A stretch of 32,030 bases of DNA, taken from the IMG/VR virus record IMGVR_UViG_3300031841_001051, positions 1 to 32,030 of that record, one strand, 5' to 3'. Positions within the stretch are counted from its first letter, which is position 1, and every line of letters starts with the position of its first letter. This document shows positions 1 through 9,503 of this stretch, in pieces. Below the pieces are notes generated by a model, which worked only from the letters and a program-made list of their open reading frames with translations, was not told the origin of the DNA and searched no databases. The stretch is from a virus. The position numbers and the translations under genes were made by a program.

Positions 1-41
1 CCTACATCGTTGCTTGTATATCTTCTAAAGTTTTGTGCCAT
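1..41 (-). CDS. 5' end of a virion-type gene, cut by the window edge
   Basis: Only the first 13 codons and part of the next are present; the minus-strand reading begins MAQNFRRYTSNDV and runs off the left edge. The ATG at 41-39 is preceded by AGGAG (complement of 48-52) at good spacing, and it lies 14 bases downstream of the tail fibre stop, so it is the next gene of the structural operon. This N-terminus resembles small structural proteins that I associate with marine phages. The fragment is too short to assign a function. Confidence 0.6.
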   Translation of the reverse strand, partial: MAQNFRRYTSNDV

Positions 42-55
42 ATTTATCTCCTATA

Positions 56-1429
56 TTATAATGCGATTGCCATAGCAATAGCGAATCCGTTTGAAGCCAA
101 TCCAGTTGCATCCACAGCTGCGACCTGCCAAGATGATCCATTATAGACTTTTAGTTCGTTACTTGTTGTATTAAAATATAAATCTCCAGCAGTCAAAGCA
201 TCTCCATCATTATCCACTGTAGGATCAGACGCTTTAGCTCCTAAATAAGTATCGTCAAAATTATCTGCTGCTGCTTCGGCAGCTGCCTGAGCTGCTTCGG
301 CAGCAGTTTGAGCTGTACTTGCAGCTGTTGCACTTGTAGCCGCATTCGTTGCACTGGTAGCTGCATTGGTTTCTGAAGTTGCGGCATTAGTAGCAGAGGT
401 ACTTGCCTCACTTGCCTTTGTGGTAGCAGTCGTAGCAGAGGTTGCTGCATTCGTTTCACTCGTAGCTGCATTCGTAGCTGAAGTTGATGCTTCACTCGCT
501 TTAGTCGTAGCAGTAGTTGCTGACGTAGAAGCTGAAGTCGCTGATGTTGCAGCGTTAGTTTCTGAAGTTGAAGCGTTAGTTTCACTTGTTGCTGCGTTAG
601 TCGCTGAAGTGGCTGCATTTGTTTCAGATGTACTCGCATTAGATTCTGAAGTAGCGGCATTTGATTCGGATGTTGCCGCAGCTGTAGCTGAGTTCGCTGC
701 CGCTGTAGCAGAAGCTGCTGCATTAGTTGCAGACGTTGCCGCTGATACTGCATCAACAATGAGTTCAAAGTGATCCGTGTCAGTAAGTAAATCACCTACC
801 ACACTATCAGCTGTACAAATGTAAACATTATTTAGTTGTGCAGCAGTCGTTGATTTAATTAAATCTCTTACATTATAATTTGAAGTTGTGGTTGTGGTAT
901 CTGTACCTTGGTAAGTACCAATCTCTTGAGTAACTGAAATATCTCCATTCTCATCAAAAGCTAAAATCTTTCCTGATCGTGTTGTTTGACCTACAGTAAA
1001 TGTACCCGCATCTTCGGCATTAGAGTTAAAGTCATTGGTTTTAGAAAACTTAATAGTACGATCCACTTCTTCTTGAAGTTGTTGAATTGCCATCATTGAG
1101 CGATCCAATCCCTCTTCATGGCTCTCCGCAGGAAAAGGATCATTCGCAATATAATCTATTGCTTGTGTTTGCGGGATAGCTCTTCTAAGAACGACTGTAA
1201 TACCACTTGCAGGAGCAGTGACAAAAGTTACTGTTCCACCATTTGCATTCCCAGCACCTGTCATAGTGTAATGGGTTGTGATTGTCTGTACAGTTTCTGA
1301 ACCTGTAGAGTCTGTTCTTAAAATAACCTCAAGATCGCTATTCTCAAAAATCTTAAATGTGTAGTTAAACGCAGTAGTAGATCCGTCACCTGAGTATGAA
1401 TTTCTAACTGTTGTAGATGATATTGTCAT
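56..1429 (-). CDS. tail fibre protein with T7 gp17-like N-terminal domain
   Basis: A 457-residue fibre. Residues 1 to about 130 match the T7 gp17 N-terminal module that anchors the fibre to the tail: an opening with SYSGDGSTTAFNYTF, then a pattern including LRRAIPQTQ, DYIANDPFPAESHE and a helical LDRSMMAIQQLQEEVDR. Residues 227-389 are a long Ala/Ser/Thr/Asn repeat with a 7-residue period, probably a coiled shaft. Residues 390-457 form a short non-repetitive tip containing GDLYFNTTSNELKVYNGSSW, a motif common near the ends of phage fibres. No chaperone or depolymerase domain is visible, so receptor binding may need other proteins such as the paralogous set at the right end. It follows the internal virion genes, as in T7-like phages. 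The start has an AGGAG-like site just upstream. Confidence 0.88.
   Translation of the reverse strand: MTISSTTVRNSYSGDGSTTAFNYTFKIFENSDLEVILRTDSTGSETVQTITTHYTMTGAGNANGGTVTFVTAPASGITVVLRRAIPQTQAIDYIANDPFPAESHEEGLDRSMMAIQQLQEEVDRTIKFSKTNDFNSNAEDAGTFTVGQTTRSGKILAFDENGDISVTQEIGTYQGTDTTTTTSNYNVRDLIKSTTAAQLNNVYICTADSVVGDLLTDTDHFELIVDAVSAATSATNAAASATAAANSATAAATSESNAATSESNASTSETNAATSATNAATSETNASTSETNAATSATSASTSATTATTKASEASTSATNAATSETNAATSATTATTKASEASTSATNAATSETNAATSATNAATSATAASTAQTAAEAAQAAAEAAADNFDDTYLGAKASDPTVDNDGDALTAGDLYFNTTSNELKVYNGSSWQVAAVDATGLASNGFAIAMAIAL
263..751 (-). repeat. heptad-type Ala/Ser/Thr repeat tract in the tail fibre gene
   Basis: This stretch encodes residues 227-389, built of 7-residue units such as NAATSET and NASTSET. 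Two adjacent 28-residue blocks (residues 303-330 and 331-358, DNA 440-523 and 356-439) are identical in protein, yet by hand count their DNA differs at 22 of 84 positions, all synonymous. This is a protein-level tandem repeat, likely the fibre shaft. Confidence 0.8.
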
Positions 1430-1452
1430 GCTTCTCCTATATATATTTTTGC

Positions 1453-4400
1453 CTATCTAGGCAAGAACTCCTTTGGTCCTTTTTTAATTTCAGATATACT
1501 CATTTTTTTTCTCATACCATATTTTTGTTTGATTGCACTCTTAATGGCATTTTTTACTTCTGGATATTCATCTAGCATTTCTCTATATGCTTTTCTTTTA
1601 TATGCATTTATAATATTCTTCAATCTTTGTTCTTTTCCTCCAATAAAATTCTCATCTCCTTCTTTTGATCTTAAATATGATGTTTTTTCTATCTGTTTTT
1701 CTAATCTTTCTTTTAAGGTTAATCCATTTATTTTAATTTTACCTATATGCTCCATTTGCCAATCATATGCAGTTTGATTATTTTTCTTATATTTGGTTAA
1801 ATCAACGATACTTTGTTTTATTTTATCTGGTGGTCTTATAGATAGCTTTAATCTACCAAGTTCAAATAATACCGGGTCATCTTTAATCGTTGCTTGTCTA
1901 CCTACCATAACCGGTCCTTGAAACCAAAAAGAAAAAGATAAAGGTCCTTCAGGATTAAGAAAAACAGAGTTTGGATTTTTTTCAATAGGCTCTCCAGTAA
2001 GTATATCTCGTTTAGGTTCTAAACCATCTTTTGATGCAAAAGGTGATTTAGCAATAATCTCATCTGCAAAATCTCTTGCTTCATATAAATCTTTATCTGC
2101 CTCTATAATACCCGGTACACCCTGATTAATTAAAGAAGCATAAGGTATAAGATTACCAACTTGTTTACCCACAAATCTTTCTATTTTATTTGGACTAGGA
2201 TCTTCTATTAATTCAAACGCATCAGATACACCTCTTAAATATGCCTTGTTGTTAATACTTCTCATAGTAGATAACATAACAACTCCTAACATATTTTCTT
2301 TATCTTCATTATTTATGTTAGATATATTTTCTGAAATATCTGCAGCAATTCCCAATGCATAAAAACGAGGGTCCATTCTATTATATTGTTTATAAACAAT
2401 TGTTCCATCTTTTTGTTTTTCTGCAATAGAATATGGTTGCCATCCATTGTTCAACCATTGTTTTTTAATATTAAAATCTTTTGGTCCATTACCAGTTATT
2501 TTTCTGTATTTATTTCCATCTTTATCAATGACATCTTCTTGAGTTAGATGCCATGCATACAAAGCAGTAGCTGTACCCATCATCTGTCTACCAATCACTT
2601 CTGCTCTAGCAACTCTTGATCCTGAATTCCACATATCTTTCATTTGTTTTGTAAACAAACCAAAGAAAGGAATACGTTGTTCAAAATGTCTCCATAAGTT
2701 TGTAGGAGTTCTTACAAATGGAATTAAAAATCTAAAGTATGGCGCTTGATTTAAAAATGCTTGAACTGCTCCACCAATATCTAGATAAGCTCCATTTTTT
2801 AAAGTATTTGTAAAAGTAGATACCCTTGCATATTCTAATGCTCTTGCAGCAAAATCTGATTCTTCAATATTTGCTCTTCCATTTTTATCAAATGCTTCAT
2901 CAAATATTCTTTTAAAATTATCTTTCGCTTCTTTTGATCCTAATTTTAAACCATTTTCTAAAGTATTATTCATAGCTTCAGCATATAATTTTCCTCTAAA
3001 ATTAAGTTGTTTAAAAAACTCATCACCACTCATTAATAATCTTGTAGGAAGTTCTGCAAAAAAACCAATAACATCTATTGCAGTACCAAATTTTCCATTA
3101 AATCCTAAATTAGAACCACTGATTGGTCTTACTGCTCTACCACCCACAATTTCCAAATTATCTTGTGTTCTTTGTATAGGATCTAGTACCGGGTCTCCTT
3201 GTCTCATAGAAGTTTTTAACATTCTCCAAGTTTCTCCAGCTTGAGTAGCCATTCCATAGTATTGTGAAAATCCATATCTAAATGTTCTAAGATCACCGGT
3301 AGCAAGTCCGCCAACCGAGGTTACAATAGGTCTTAATAATAATTCATATGAGTTTGATAAAAAGTTTACTGCATGCGTATATCCACCTGATAATAATGAA
3401 TTGATATATAATGAATTAAACACCTCTACTGCTTTTTGACCTTTTGATTTTGAAGCAATATCAATAACTTCTTCTGGTGTTGCTTTTGACCATTTCTCAG
3501 CAAGTACAGCAACATTTGCATCAAAATTTTTTGCTTGATTTGCCATTTGCTCAACATTAAAAACTTTACCTGCTGGTCCTATTTGAATTTTTCCAGCTTG
3601 GGTGGTTCTTGCTCCACCCCTAACCTGTTCTTTTAAAGAATAAGTTAATTTTTGCATTAGATCACTTAATTGAGCAATTTCCATTCTTGCTTCTTTAGTC
3701 CAAAATTCTGCATCTCTTCCAAATGCTTTTAAATATTTTTCTCCAACTTCTTTTGCTTGTTTTCCTATATCTTGTAAGACAACTTTAGTTGCGAGCATTC
3801 TGATAACACCATCTTTAGCTCTTGAACCTTCTTCTATTAATGATTGTAATATTTCATCTTTATCAGCTCTACCCATAACTTTTCCAAGCTCTTCAGCAAC
3901 TTCATTTGCAAGAACATCATTTTCTAAAAATTTTTTAACATCGTCAGGCATGACAGTGTCAACAACTGAATCAATAGTTCTTAATACATGCTCTGCACTT
4001 TTAAATGATTTTACATTTAATATTCTTGATAAAAATGATTCAGCTACTTGTTTAGCATTTTCTTTTGTTGCACCAATTGCTTTTACTGCTTCATCGGTAT
4101 TGATAGCCTCATTATCAATCGTTTCAAATATTTTTCTTCTTTTTGTTTTTTTTCCATTATTAGCATCTTTGATTGCTGCAGCTGTTTCTTTTTGAATTTT
4201 TTCTTTTTGTTTTAGGTCTCTTGTACCTTTCATTCTTTTGTAACCTTTAATACCATACATAACTGCTTCAATAGGTCCACCAATCAACATTCCTTCTAAA
4301 ACATTTTTTATTCTACCTAACATTTCAGAATCATCTTTGTCAGTTTGTAAATATTGAGTGACTGCATTGTTCAAGACCGGGGAATCAAACTCAACAAGCA

Positions 4401-4920
4401 TATCAGATAAACGACCTTCATTTGGATCAAAGCCAGTAAGGTCTGAAATTGCACCAGCGCCTAAACCTCTTGCTGTTGCCTTAACAGCTGTGCCTCCAAG
4501 ACCTGCACCTTTTAAGAATTTTGCTGGTCCTATAAATCCTGTAATAAATCTAGACATTCCTTCTGTCATTTTACCAGCAGCTGTTTGAGGTTTATGAAAA
4601 GAGGGTAAATTTCTATCTTCTGATTTCCATCTTTCAGGTGTTACATATGTTGGTATAAAATCTTTAAAAGTTAATTTATCATCATCATCACCAAACTTAA
4701 GACCACCAAGACCTGTAACATTTTCTTCTAAAAAATCTCCTGCTTCTTCAACATAGTTAATTGCACCTTCAGGTACTGACAAAGCCATGTCTTGCAATGT
4801 TCTAAAAAAACCCGGACTATTTTCTTCTGGAGTTTTTACTAAACCGGGTTGTTTAGGTTTAATTTTTTGTCTAGGTTCTTCTTCTAATAATTTTCTGACT
4901 TCTGGAGACAGTTCTGTCAT
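1453..4920 (-). CDS. large internal virion (ejection) protein, gp16-like by position and size
   Basis: This 1155-residue protein is the largest in the window. By size and place (after the gp14- and gp15-like genes, before the tail fibre) it corresponds to the T7 gp16 class, an internal protein ejected into the cell with the DNA. I see no lytic transglycosylase motif at the N-terminus, unlike T7 gp16, so wall digestion in trans is not supported. The sequence has amphipathic helical stretches, Gly-rich segments around residues 130-160 (FIGPAKFLKGAGLGGTAV) and a Lys-rich C-terminus. The ATG directly follows the stop of the upstream gene (4921), with AGGAG inside the end of that gene. Assignment rests on synteny more than on recognised motifs. 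Confidence 0.7.
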   Translation of the reverse strand: MTELSPEVRKLLEEEPRQKIKPKQPGLVKTPEENSPGFFRTLQDMALSVPEGAINYVEEAGDFLEENVTGLGGLKFGDDDDKLTFKDFIPTYVTPERWKSEDRNLPSFHKPQTAAGKMTEGMSRFITGFIGPAKFLKGAGLGGTAVKATARGLGAGAISDLTGFDPNEGRLSDMLVEFDSPVLNNAVTQYLQTDKDDSEMLGRIKNVLEGMLIGGPIEAVMYGIKGYKRMKGTRDLKQKEKIQKETAAAIKDANNGKKTKRRKIFETIDNEAINTDEAVKAIGATKENAKQVAESFLSRILNVKSFKSAEHVLRTIDSVVDTVMPDDVKKFLENDVLANEVAEELGKVMGRADKDEILQSLIEEGSRAKDGVIRMLATKVVLQDIGKQAKEVGEKYLKAFGRDAEFWTKEARMEIAQLSDLMQKLTYSLKEQVRGGARTTQAGKIQIGPAGKVFNVEQMANQAKNFDANVAVLAEKWSKATPEEVIDIASKSKGQKAVEVFNSLYINSLLSGGYTHAVNFLSNSYELLLRPIVTSVGGLATGDLRTFRYGFSQYYGMATQAGETWRMLKTSMRQGDPVLDPIQRTQDNLEIVGGRAVRPISGSNLGFNGKFGTAIDVIGFFAELPTRLLMSGDEFFKQLNFRGKLYAEAMNNTLENGLKLGSKEAKDNFKRIFDEAFDKNGRANIEESDFAARALEYARVSTFTNTLKNGAYLDIGGAVQAFLNQAPYFRFLIPFVRTPTNLWRHFEQRIPFFGLFTKQMKDMWNSGSRVARAEVIGRQMMGTATALYAWHLTQEDVIDKDGNKYRKITGNGPKDFNIKKQWLNNGWQPYSIAEKQKDGTIVYKQYNRMDPRFYALGIAADISENISNINNEDKENMLGVVMLSTMRSINNKAYLRGVSDAFELIEDPSPNKIERFVGKQVGNLIPYASLINQGVPGIIEADKDLYEARDFADEIIAKSPFASKDGLEPKRDILTGEPIEKNPNSVFLNPEGPLSFSFWFQGPVMVGRQATIKDDPVLFELGRLKLSIRPPDKIKQSIVDLTKYKKNNQTAYDWQMEHIGKIKINGLTLKERLEKQIEKTSYLRSKEGDENFIGGKEQRLKNIINAYKRKAYREMLDEYPEVKNAIKSAIKQKYGMRKKMSISEIKKGPKEFLPR

Positions 4921-6342
4921 CTATTCTCCTTGAGTTTGACTTTTTAATATTGGCAAATAATCATTAAAAAATGCATTTAAATCAACTTTTCCTTTTTTGT
5001 CTACGAAGCCATTAAGTTTTGCAAGTGTCTCATATTTAGCTTTAGTGTTTGGATCTAAAACACCTTTTTGTAATTCTTTTAAATCAGCTACTACAGTATT
5101 ATATTGTCTTACAATATTAAATCTGTTTCCACCTTCTTGACTAAAAGATCTAATATTTTTATATTCTGCATCTTCATATTTATCTTGTAACAAAGCTCCT
5201 AATTCAAATGCATATGCTTTTTTTTCACCCTTTGTTGCTTTTGGATTTGATCTTATAAAAGATTTAAATCTTGTATCATATTCATTTCTAATTTCATTTG
5301 CTTTGACAGAATCTCCATATTCTTCCATTCCACTTGGATCAGCAACTGATCTTGCAACCGCTTCTCTTTGTCTGTCTGCATATTTTTGAACTTCTTTTGT
5401 ATCTTCCTTATTTCTCATTAAAGATTCATGTCTACTTAATTCTGTATTTATTTTTTCTTTTAATGCTGATACTTGGCTTTCAAGTGCTTTTGATGGAACA
5501 AAGCCATTTGATCTTTTTATTTTTTCATATTCTTCAACTAAATCTTCAGCTCTATCAAAATCTGCATTTTCATCACCAACAATTGTTAAACTATCAATTT
5601 CTTTTTTTACCGCATTAAAACTTAATGCTGCAAACTCTTCATTTGATAAAACTTTTTCACCTCCATACGCTTCATCTATTTTAGATATATTATCTAAATT
5701 TTCTTCTTTACTTACAATAGAACTAAAATCTCCAGATAAAATATTTTTTCTAAATTTTTTTAACATATCTTGAGTTTTGTTTTCAGGAAATTCAAAATCT
5801 TTTGCTAAATCATTAATTAAATTTTCACCATCTGTTTTGTATTTTGATTTCAATATAGGGTTATCTGATGTTGAATATTTCATAATCACATCATTTAATT
5901 TATTATTTGTTTGTTTTATTGTTTCAGTCTCTAGTGCAGTATAAGAATTTTTTTTAACTTTATTTACATATTCAGAGTATTCTATGTCTAATAAATTTTT
6001 TACTCTTTCTTTTACTCTTTTGTTTTTTATGTTTGCTAATTTAGCATCTCTAGTTGATTGATATGATTTTTCAAGTTTACCAATTGCATCATCTTCGTTT
6101 ATATTATCTTTGTTTTGTTGAATGGTTTTATCAATCTCACCTTTAATTGAATTTACAATTTGCAAACTTTCAGTTTTTTCTGCAATGTTTCTTTTTTTAA
6201 TGTGATATTGAGTTACTTGTTCTGCTGCAGGTAATAATGCAGCCGCAACTCCACCAGTTGGACTTATTTGAATGTTAGATCTAACAGCACCAACTTCTGT
6301 TGTTGGTCTACCTTGTGCAGTATATGTAGGTATTTTTGGCAT
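4921..6342 (-). CDS. internal virion protein, gp15-like by position
   Basis: A 473-residue, strongly charged and almost entirely helical protein, rich in Lys, Glu, Asn and Asp, with a short ordered N-terminus (MPKIPTYTAQGRPTTEVGAV). Such N-termini are common in podovirus internal core proteins, where the first residues contact neighbours. It sits between the gp14-like gene (2 bases upstream) and the 1155-residue gene (adjacent downstream), the place of T7 gp15, which forms part of the ejected trans-envelope channel. No enzyme motif is visible. The function is inferred from gene order and composition; a scaffold-like or tail-needle role cannot be excluded. Confidence 0.62.
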   Translation of the reverse strand: MPKIPTYTAQGRPTTEVGAVRSNIQISPTGGVAAALLPAAEQVTQYHIKKRNIAEKTESLQIVNSIKGEIDKTIQQNKDNINEDDAIGKLEKSYQSTRDAKLANIKNKRVKERVKNLLDIEYSEYVNKVKKNSYTALETETIKQTNNKLNDVIMKYSTSDNPILKSKYKTDGENLINDLAKDFEFPENKTQDMLKKFRKNILSGDFSSIVSKEENLDNISKIDEAYGGEKVLSNEEFAALSFNAVKKEIDSLTIVGDENADFDRAEDLVEEYEKIKRSNGFVPSKALESQVSALKEKINTELSRHESLMRNKEDTKEVQKYADRQREAVARSVADPSGMEEYGDSVKANEIRNEYDTRFKSFIRSNPKATKGEKKAYAFELGALLQDKYEDAEYKNIRSFSQEGGNRFNIVRQYNTVVADLKELQKGVLDPNTKAKYETLAKLNGFVDKKGKVDLNAFFNDYLPILKSQTQGE

Positions 6343-6344
6343 AA

Positions 6345-6794
6345 TTAAGGTTTACCTGTTCCTTGGCTATTCATTAAACTTGTTGCAGCTTGCGCATAGT
6401 AACCAAGTTCAGCTGCTTTAGCTTGATTTCTAGCAACTTGACCTTGCATTCTTGCAAAATTAGCTTCTTCAAATTTTTTTTGTTTTCCTATTTTTGCATT
6501 ATACTCAATAATATCTTTTTCTATTTCAGCTTGCTCAGCATTCTGTCTTAATATTCTTAAACCTGTTCCAGAAAGATCTACACCTGAAGTTAATATTCTT
6601 GTTTTAGTTTGACCTTGAAGTTGTTGGAATTGTTGATCAAATTTTGCAATATCAAATTCAGCTTGTTTTTCAATTCTTTCACCTTCCATCTCAGCAACTT
6701 GAGCATTTCTATTTTGAATTGCTTGATTATATTTTCCTGCTGCGCTTGCTTGTCTGGCTGCTGCTACTGATACTGCTGCTGAAACCCAACTCAT
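6345..6794 (-). CDS. internal virion protein, gp14-like
   Basis: A 149-residue protein with an Ala-rich N-terminus (MSWVSAAVSVAAARQASAAG) followed by a long helix with many Gln, Ala and Glu residues, then a Gly-containing turn (TSGVDLSGTGLRI) and a second helix. This two-helix pattern with SG(V/I)DLSGTGL is typical of the gp14-type internal proteins of podoviruses, which form the outer-membrane part of the ejection channel. Its ATG overlaps the stop of the GNAT-like gene as ATGA. The next gene starts 2 bases later. The call rests on pattern and order; no experimentally characterised close relative is implied. Confidence 0.68.
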   Translation of the reverse strand: MSWVSAAVSVAAARQASAAGKYNQAIQNRNAQVAEMEGERIEKQAEFDIAKFDQQFQQLQGQTKTRILTSGVDLSGTGLRILRQNAEQAEIEKDIIEYNAKIGKQKKFEEANFARMQGQVARNQAKAAELGYYAQAATSLMNSQGTGKP

Positions 6795-7249
6795 GTAAAT
6801 ATCCTCGCATATCTGTTGTGATCTGTTTTATCAAATCCGTATTGTTTCATTACACCTTCATCCTCTAATCCTAACCATTTTGCAAATCTTAAACCTTGTG
6901 CAAAGTTAGATCTTACTGCAGTTTGTACTCTCCATAAACCATGTTCTTTAGCAACACGAGCAAAATCTTTTTTGATTGCACGAGCCACTAGCAAAGGATG
7001 ATCCCAGACTTTTGATGTCGCTAACACCCAACCTTCAGCTACACCTTTCCAGATAGGTTTCATACCTGCAGCAAAGATAGGTTTGTCATCAACTAAACCT
7101 GTGAATGCTAATCCGTTTTCTTCTAAGTTCATGGCTTCTCCTTCAAACTTTGCATCCTTATCCATAAGGATATGGTTCATTTGTTGTGACAGAATATATA
7201 TGCCATGATCTTTAGTGAATGGCACAATATGTAGTATGTTATCCGTCAT
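6791..7249 (-). CDS. GNAT-fold-like internal virion protein (T7 gp13 type)
   Basis: A 152-residue protein. Its middle has the layout of a shortened GNAT acetyltransferase fold: a strand GLAFTGLVDDKPIFAAGMKP, a Trp-rich stretch GVAEGWVLATSKVW, then a helix HPLLVARAIKKDFARVAKEH and a strand VQTAVRSN. Podoviruses often have such a protein between the tail tubular B gene and the internal proteins (T7 gp13, internal virion protein A). The usual acetyl-CoA loop (Q/RxxGxG/A) is not obvious, so a structural role is likelier than catalysis. It overlaps the tail tubular B gene by 11 bases and the next gene by 4. The family call is moderate to good; activity is not claimed. Confidence 0.7.
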   Translation of the reverse strand: MTDNILHIVPFTKDHGIYILSQQMNHILMDKDAKFEGEAMNLEENGLAFTGLVDDKPIFAAGMKPIWKGVAEGWVLATSKVWDHPLLVARAIKKDFARVAKEHGLWRVQTAVRSNFAQGLRFAKWLGLEDEGVMKQYGFDKTDHNRYARIFT

Positions 7250-9500
7250 TTGTCTGTAATCTAGGATATAACGATAAAATCGTTAAAGGTAAAGGTTGAG
7301 TTTGTCTTACAAACACAAAACCATCCGTTTCATAGTTACCCCTAAATTCTACTTCTTTATCTCCTGTAAATACTGGAACTCCTTCATCCATTTCATCTGC
7401 GGATGATCTAAATGGTATACGCTCCATATTACTTAAATCTGGTCCTACTTCCACACCAATAGATTCATATAATCTAATCGTGACATCATAAATTCTTTTT
7501 GTTTTACCTTGTGATGTTCCATCTTGAGATCCTGCATCTATTCTCATGGTTTGTAATAATGATGTATATGATAATCCTACTTTCACTTTTGATGATGATC
7601 TATCTAAAGTAATAGATCCAGAACTCACAGTCTTGTCAGGGTGAGTTGCACCATCTGCAAGAACAGATACTGTCTCACCTTCTAAGTGATCTAATCCTGA
7701 AATCGTTGTTGTTGCACTTCCATCATATTCTAATTGTGAATCTAAAAAATTAAATGATGTGTCATCAGTTTCATCAAAGTCAAAGTTGTGTAAGTATTCT
7801 ACATATCTTCTTGTTACACTATTTACAGTTCTTTTAATGATTACATAAACTTGATATTCATTATCATCAGTTGGTATCACCGCAACACTTTCGCATACTG
7901 CATTACCAGATCCAAATGATCCACCAAAGATATGTCTATGCCAAGCAGTAACCTGTTGATCTCTTTGATAAGTAAAACCTATTAACTCTCCATCGCCTCT
8001 TACCATCCAAACAATTTGATTAGGCTCTTGTTGAAATGCCATTTGAGTTACACCACCTTCAGTAATATGCTCAGCAAGGATTGTCATATCAGGTGCAAGA
8101 TAACCATCTACATCAAAGTTATAAGCAAGTTCTCTTACTTTTCTTTTTGCACGTTGTAAAAATAATGTTGCATTACCTGCAGCAATAGCATCTACATTAG
8201 CTGCACCATGGTTAGATTGTTTTTTAATTAAAATATTTGTTGGAGTAATTGCTGCATCGGTTGCTCCACCTGATACAGTAAACTCACCACCTGCTGTACC
8301 AATAATTAAAGTTCGTGTGGCAGTCATAAAACGTACAGCGTTTACTTGATTAGATGCAATGGTATAGATAATAGCATCGTCATCTGCAATCGTACCACCT
8401 CTATTCTCATTCATATTTTCATAATCACCTGATTTAGAAAAGAATATCGTTTGTGGTTGATCAGTTGTTCCAGCAAAGACAAGTCTTTGTTCAAAGAAGG
8501 TTACGCAAGTTGGATGACCTGTAGTATCTGAAAATGAACCTAATGCAAAATCTGTAGAAGCTGTAGCAGAACCCATATCTTCTAATATTTCCATAGTAAA
8601 ATTTAATGTATCTGTAACCGCTGTAATTTTTCCATATCCATCTACAAATCTTATTAATCTTCCAACATCAGTGGATTGAAATCCGCTACCACCATTTATT
8701 CCTGTTGTAGAAGAAGCGACTACTGTAACTCCTGTTCCAACTGTGTGTGATGAAGGATTTAATGTTGTTGTTGTAACGTTATCATCTAAATATGGTCCAT
8801 CAGTAAATTCAACATCTGCTAGTGTCCATGATGTATGACCTGTTCTTGAAAGTTTTTCTACTTCGTGATCCGGGTGACAGATATACATTACGTCAGCTGA
8901 CTGAGCAAACTTAAGGTCAAATAAATCATCAGTTCCGTATGGGGTAGATATTTCATACACTCTATTTGCAGTACCCCCAGATGTATATGCTGTAAATCCT
9001 GTACCATCTATATTGTTTCCATCTATGTCTGTAATCTCAAATGTATTGGTTGTTTTGTTTGCAACTCTATAGCGTTTGCCATTAAGTTCAGTCATCCCAA
9101 CCACACCTGAGATTTCTATTTCATCATCGTTTGAATACCCATGAGCAGTCGCAGTAATCACAACTGGATCTGCTTGGGTTGCACCAGAAATCGTTACATC
9201 GCTTTCTAAGATTGCGCCATTGTTTCTATAAAAACGAATATATTGATTTCCAAACTCAAGCATATACGTTTGTGTGGTAGAAAATTCAAATGGAATTAAT
9301 CTTGTTTTAGCAGCACTATCTTTAACCTCTGCAACAAACTGAGTTCCTGATCTTCTTGCTGCTGATCCATGAGGATAGATAACAAAGTTTTCTAAAGTCT
9401 TACACGCAGATGTATATTTAGATAAATCATTACGACCATCTAATCTTGGTGAAAATTCTCCACCTGTAAAGTTTGTAAGCTGTGCGGCTACCCTTGCCAT
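7239..9500 (-). CDS. tail tubular protein B / stabilisation protein
   Basis: A 753-residue, beta-rich protein. The N-terminus (MARVAAQLTNFTGGEFSPRL, then ENFVIYPHGSAARRSGTQFV) is the signature of podovirus tail tubular protein B and related tail nozzle proteins; FTGGE(F/L)SPRL...YxxG...NF is highly conserved. Later segments (TFFEQRLVFAGT, then PQTIFFSKSGDYENM) are also family hallmarks. It forms the distal tube of the short tail below the tail tubular A adaptor. Its gene follows tail tubular A after 3 bases. Length agrees with the family (about 700-850 residues). No oddity is seen. Confidence 0.9.
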   Translation of the reverse strand: MARVAAQLTNFTGGEFSPRLDGRNDLSKYTSACKTLENFVIYPHGSAARRSGTQFVAEVKDSAAKTRLIPFEFSTTQTYMLEFGNQYIRFYRNNGAILESDVTISGATQADPVVITATAHGYSNDDEIEISGVVGMTELNGKRYRVANKTTNTFEITDIDGNNIDGTGFTAYTSGGTANRVYEISTPYGTDDLFDLKFAQSADVMYICHPDHEVEKLSRTGHTSWTLADVEFTDGPYLDDNVTTTTLNPSSHTVGTGVTVVASSTTGINGGSGFQSTDVGRLIRFVDGYGKITAVTDTLNFTMEILEDMGSATASTDFALGSFSDTTGHPTCVTFFEQRLVFAGTTDQPQTIFFSKSGDYENMNENRGGTIADDDAIIYTIASNQVNAVRFMTATRTLIIGTAGGEFTVSGGATDAAITPTNILIKKQSNHGAANVDAIAAGNATLFLQRAKRKVRELAYNFDVDGYLAPDMTILAEHITEGGVTQMAFQQEPNQIVWMVRGDGELIGFTYQRDQQVTAWHRHIFGGSFGSGNAVCESVAVIPTDDNEYQVYVIIKRTVNSVTRRYVEYLHNFDFDETDDTSFNFLDSQLEYDGSATTTISGLDHLEGETVSVLADGATHPDKTVSSGSITLDRSSSKVKVGLSYTSLLQTMRIDAGSQDGTSQGKTKRIYDVTIRLYESIGVEVGPDLSNMERIPFRSSADEMDEGVPVFTGDKEVEFRGNYETDGFVFVRQTQPLPLTILSLYPRLQTNDG

Positions 9501-9503
9501 GGT

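Noticed and set aside
366-773. Open frame of 135 codons on the plus strand inside the tail fibre gene
   Set aside because: Val/Ala low-complexity product caused by the repeat on the other strand; no ribosome site and no operon context.
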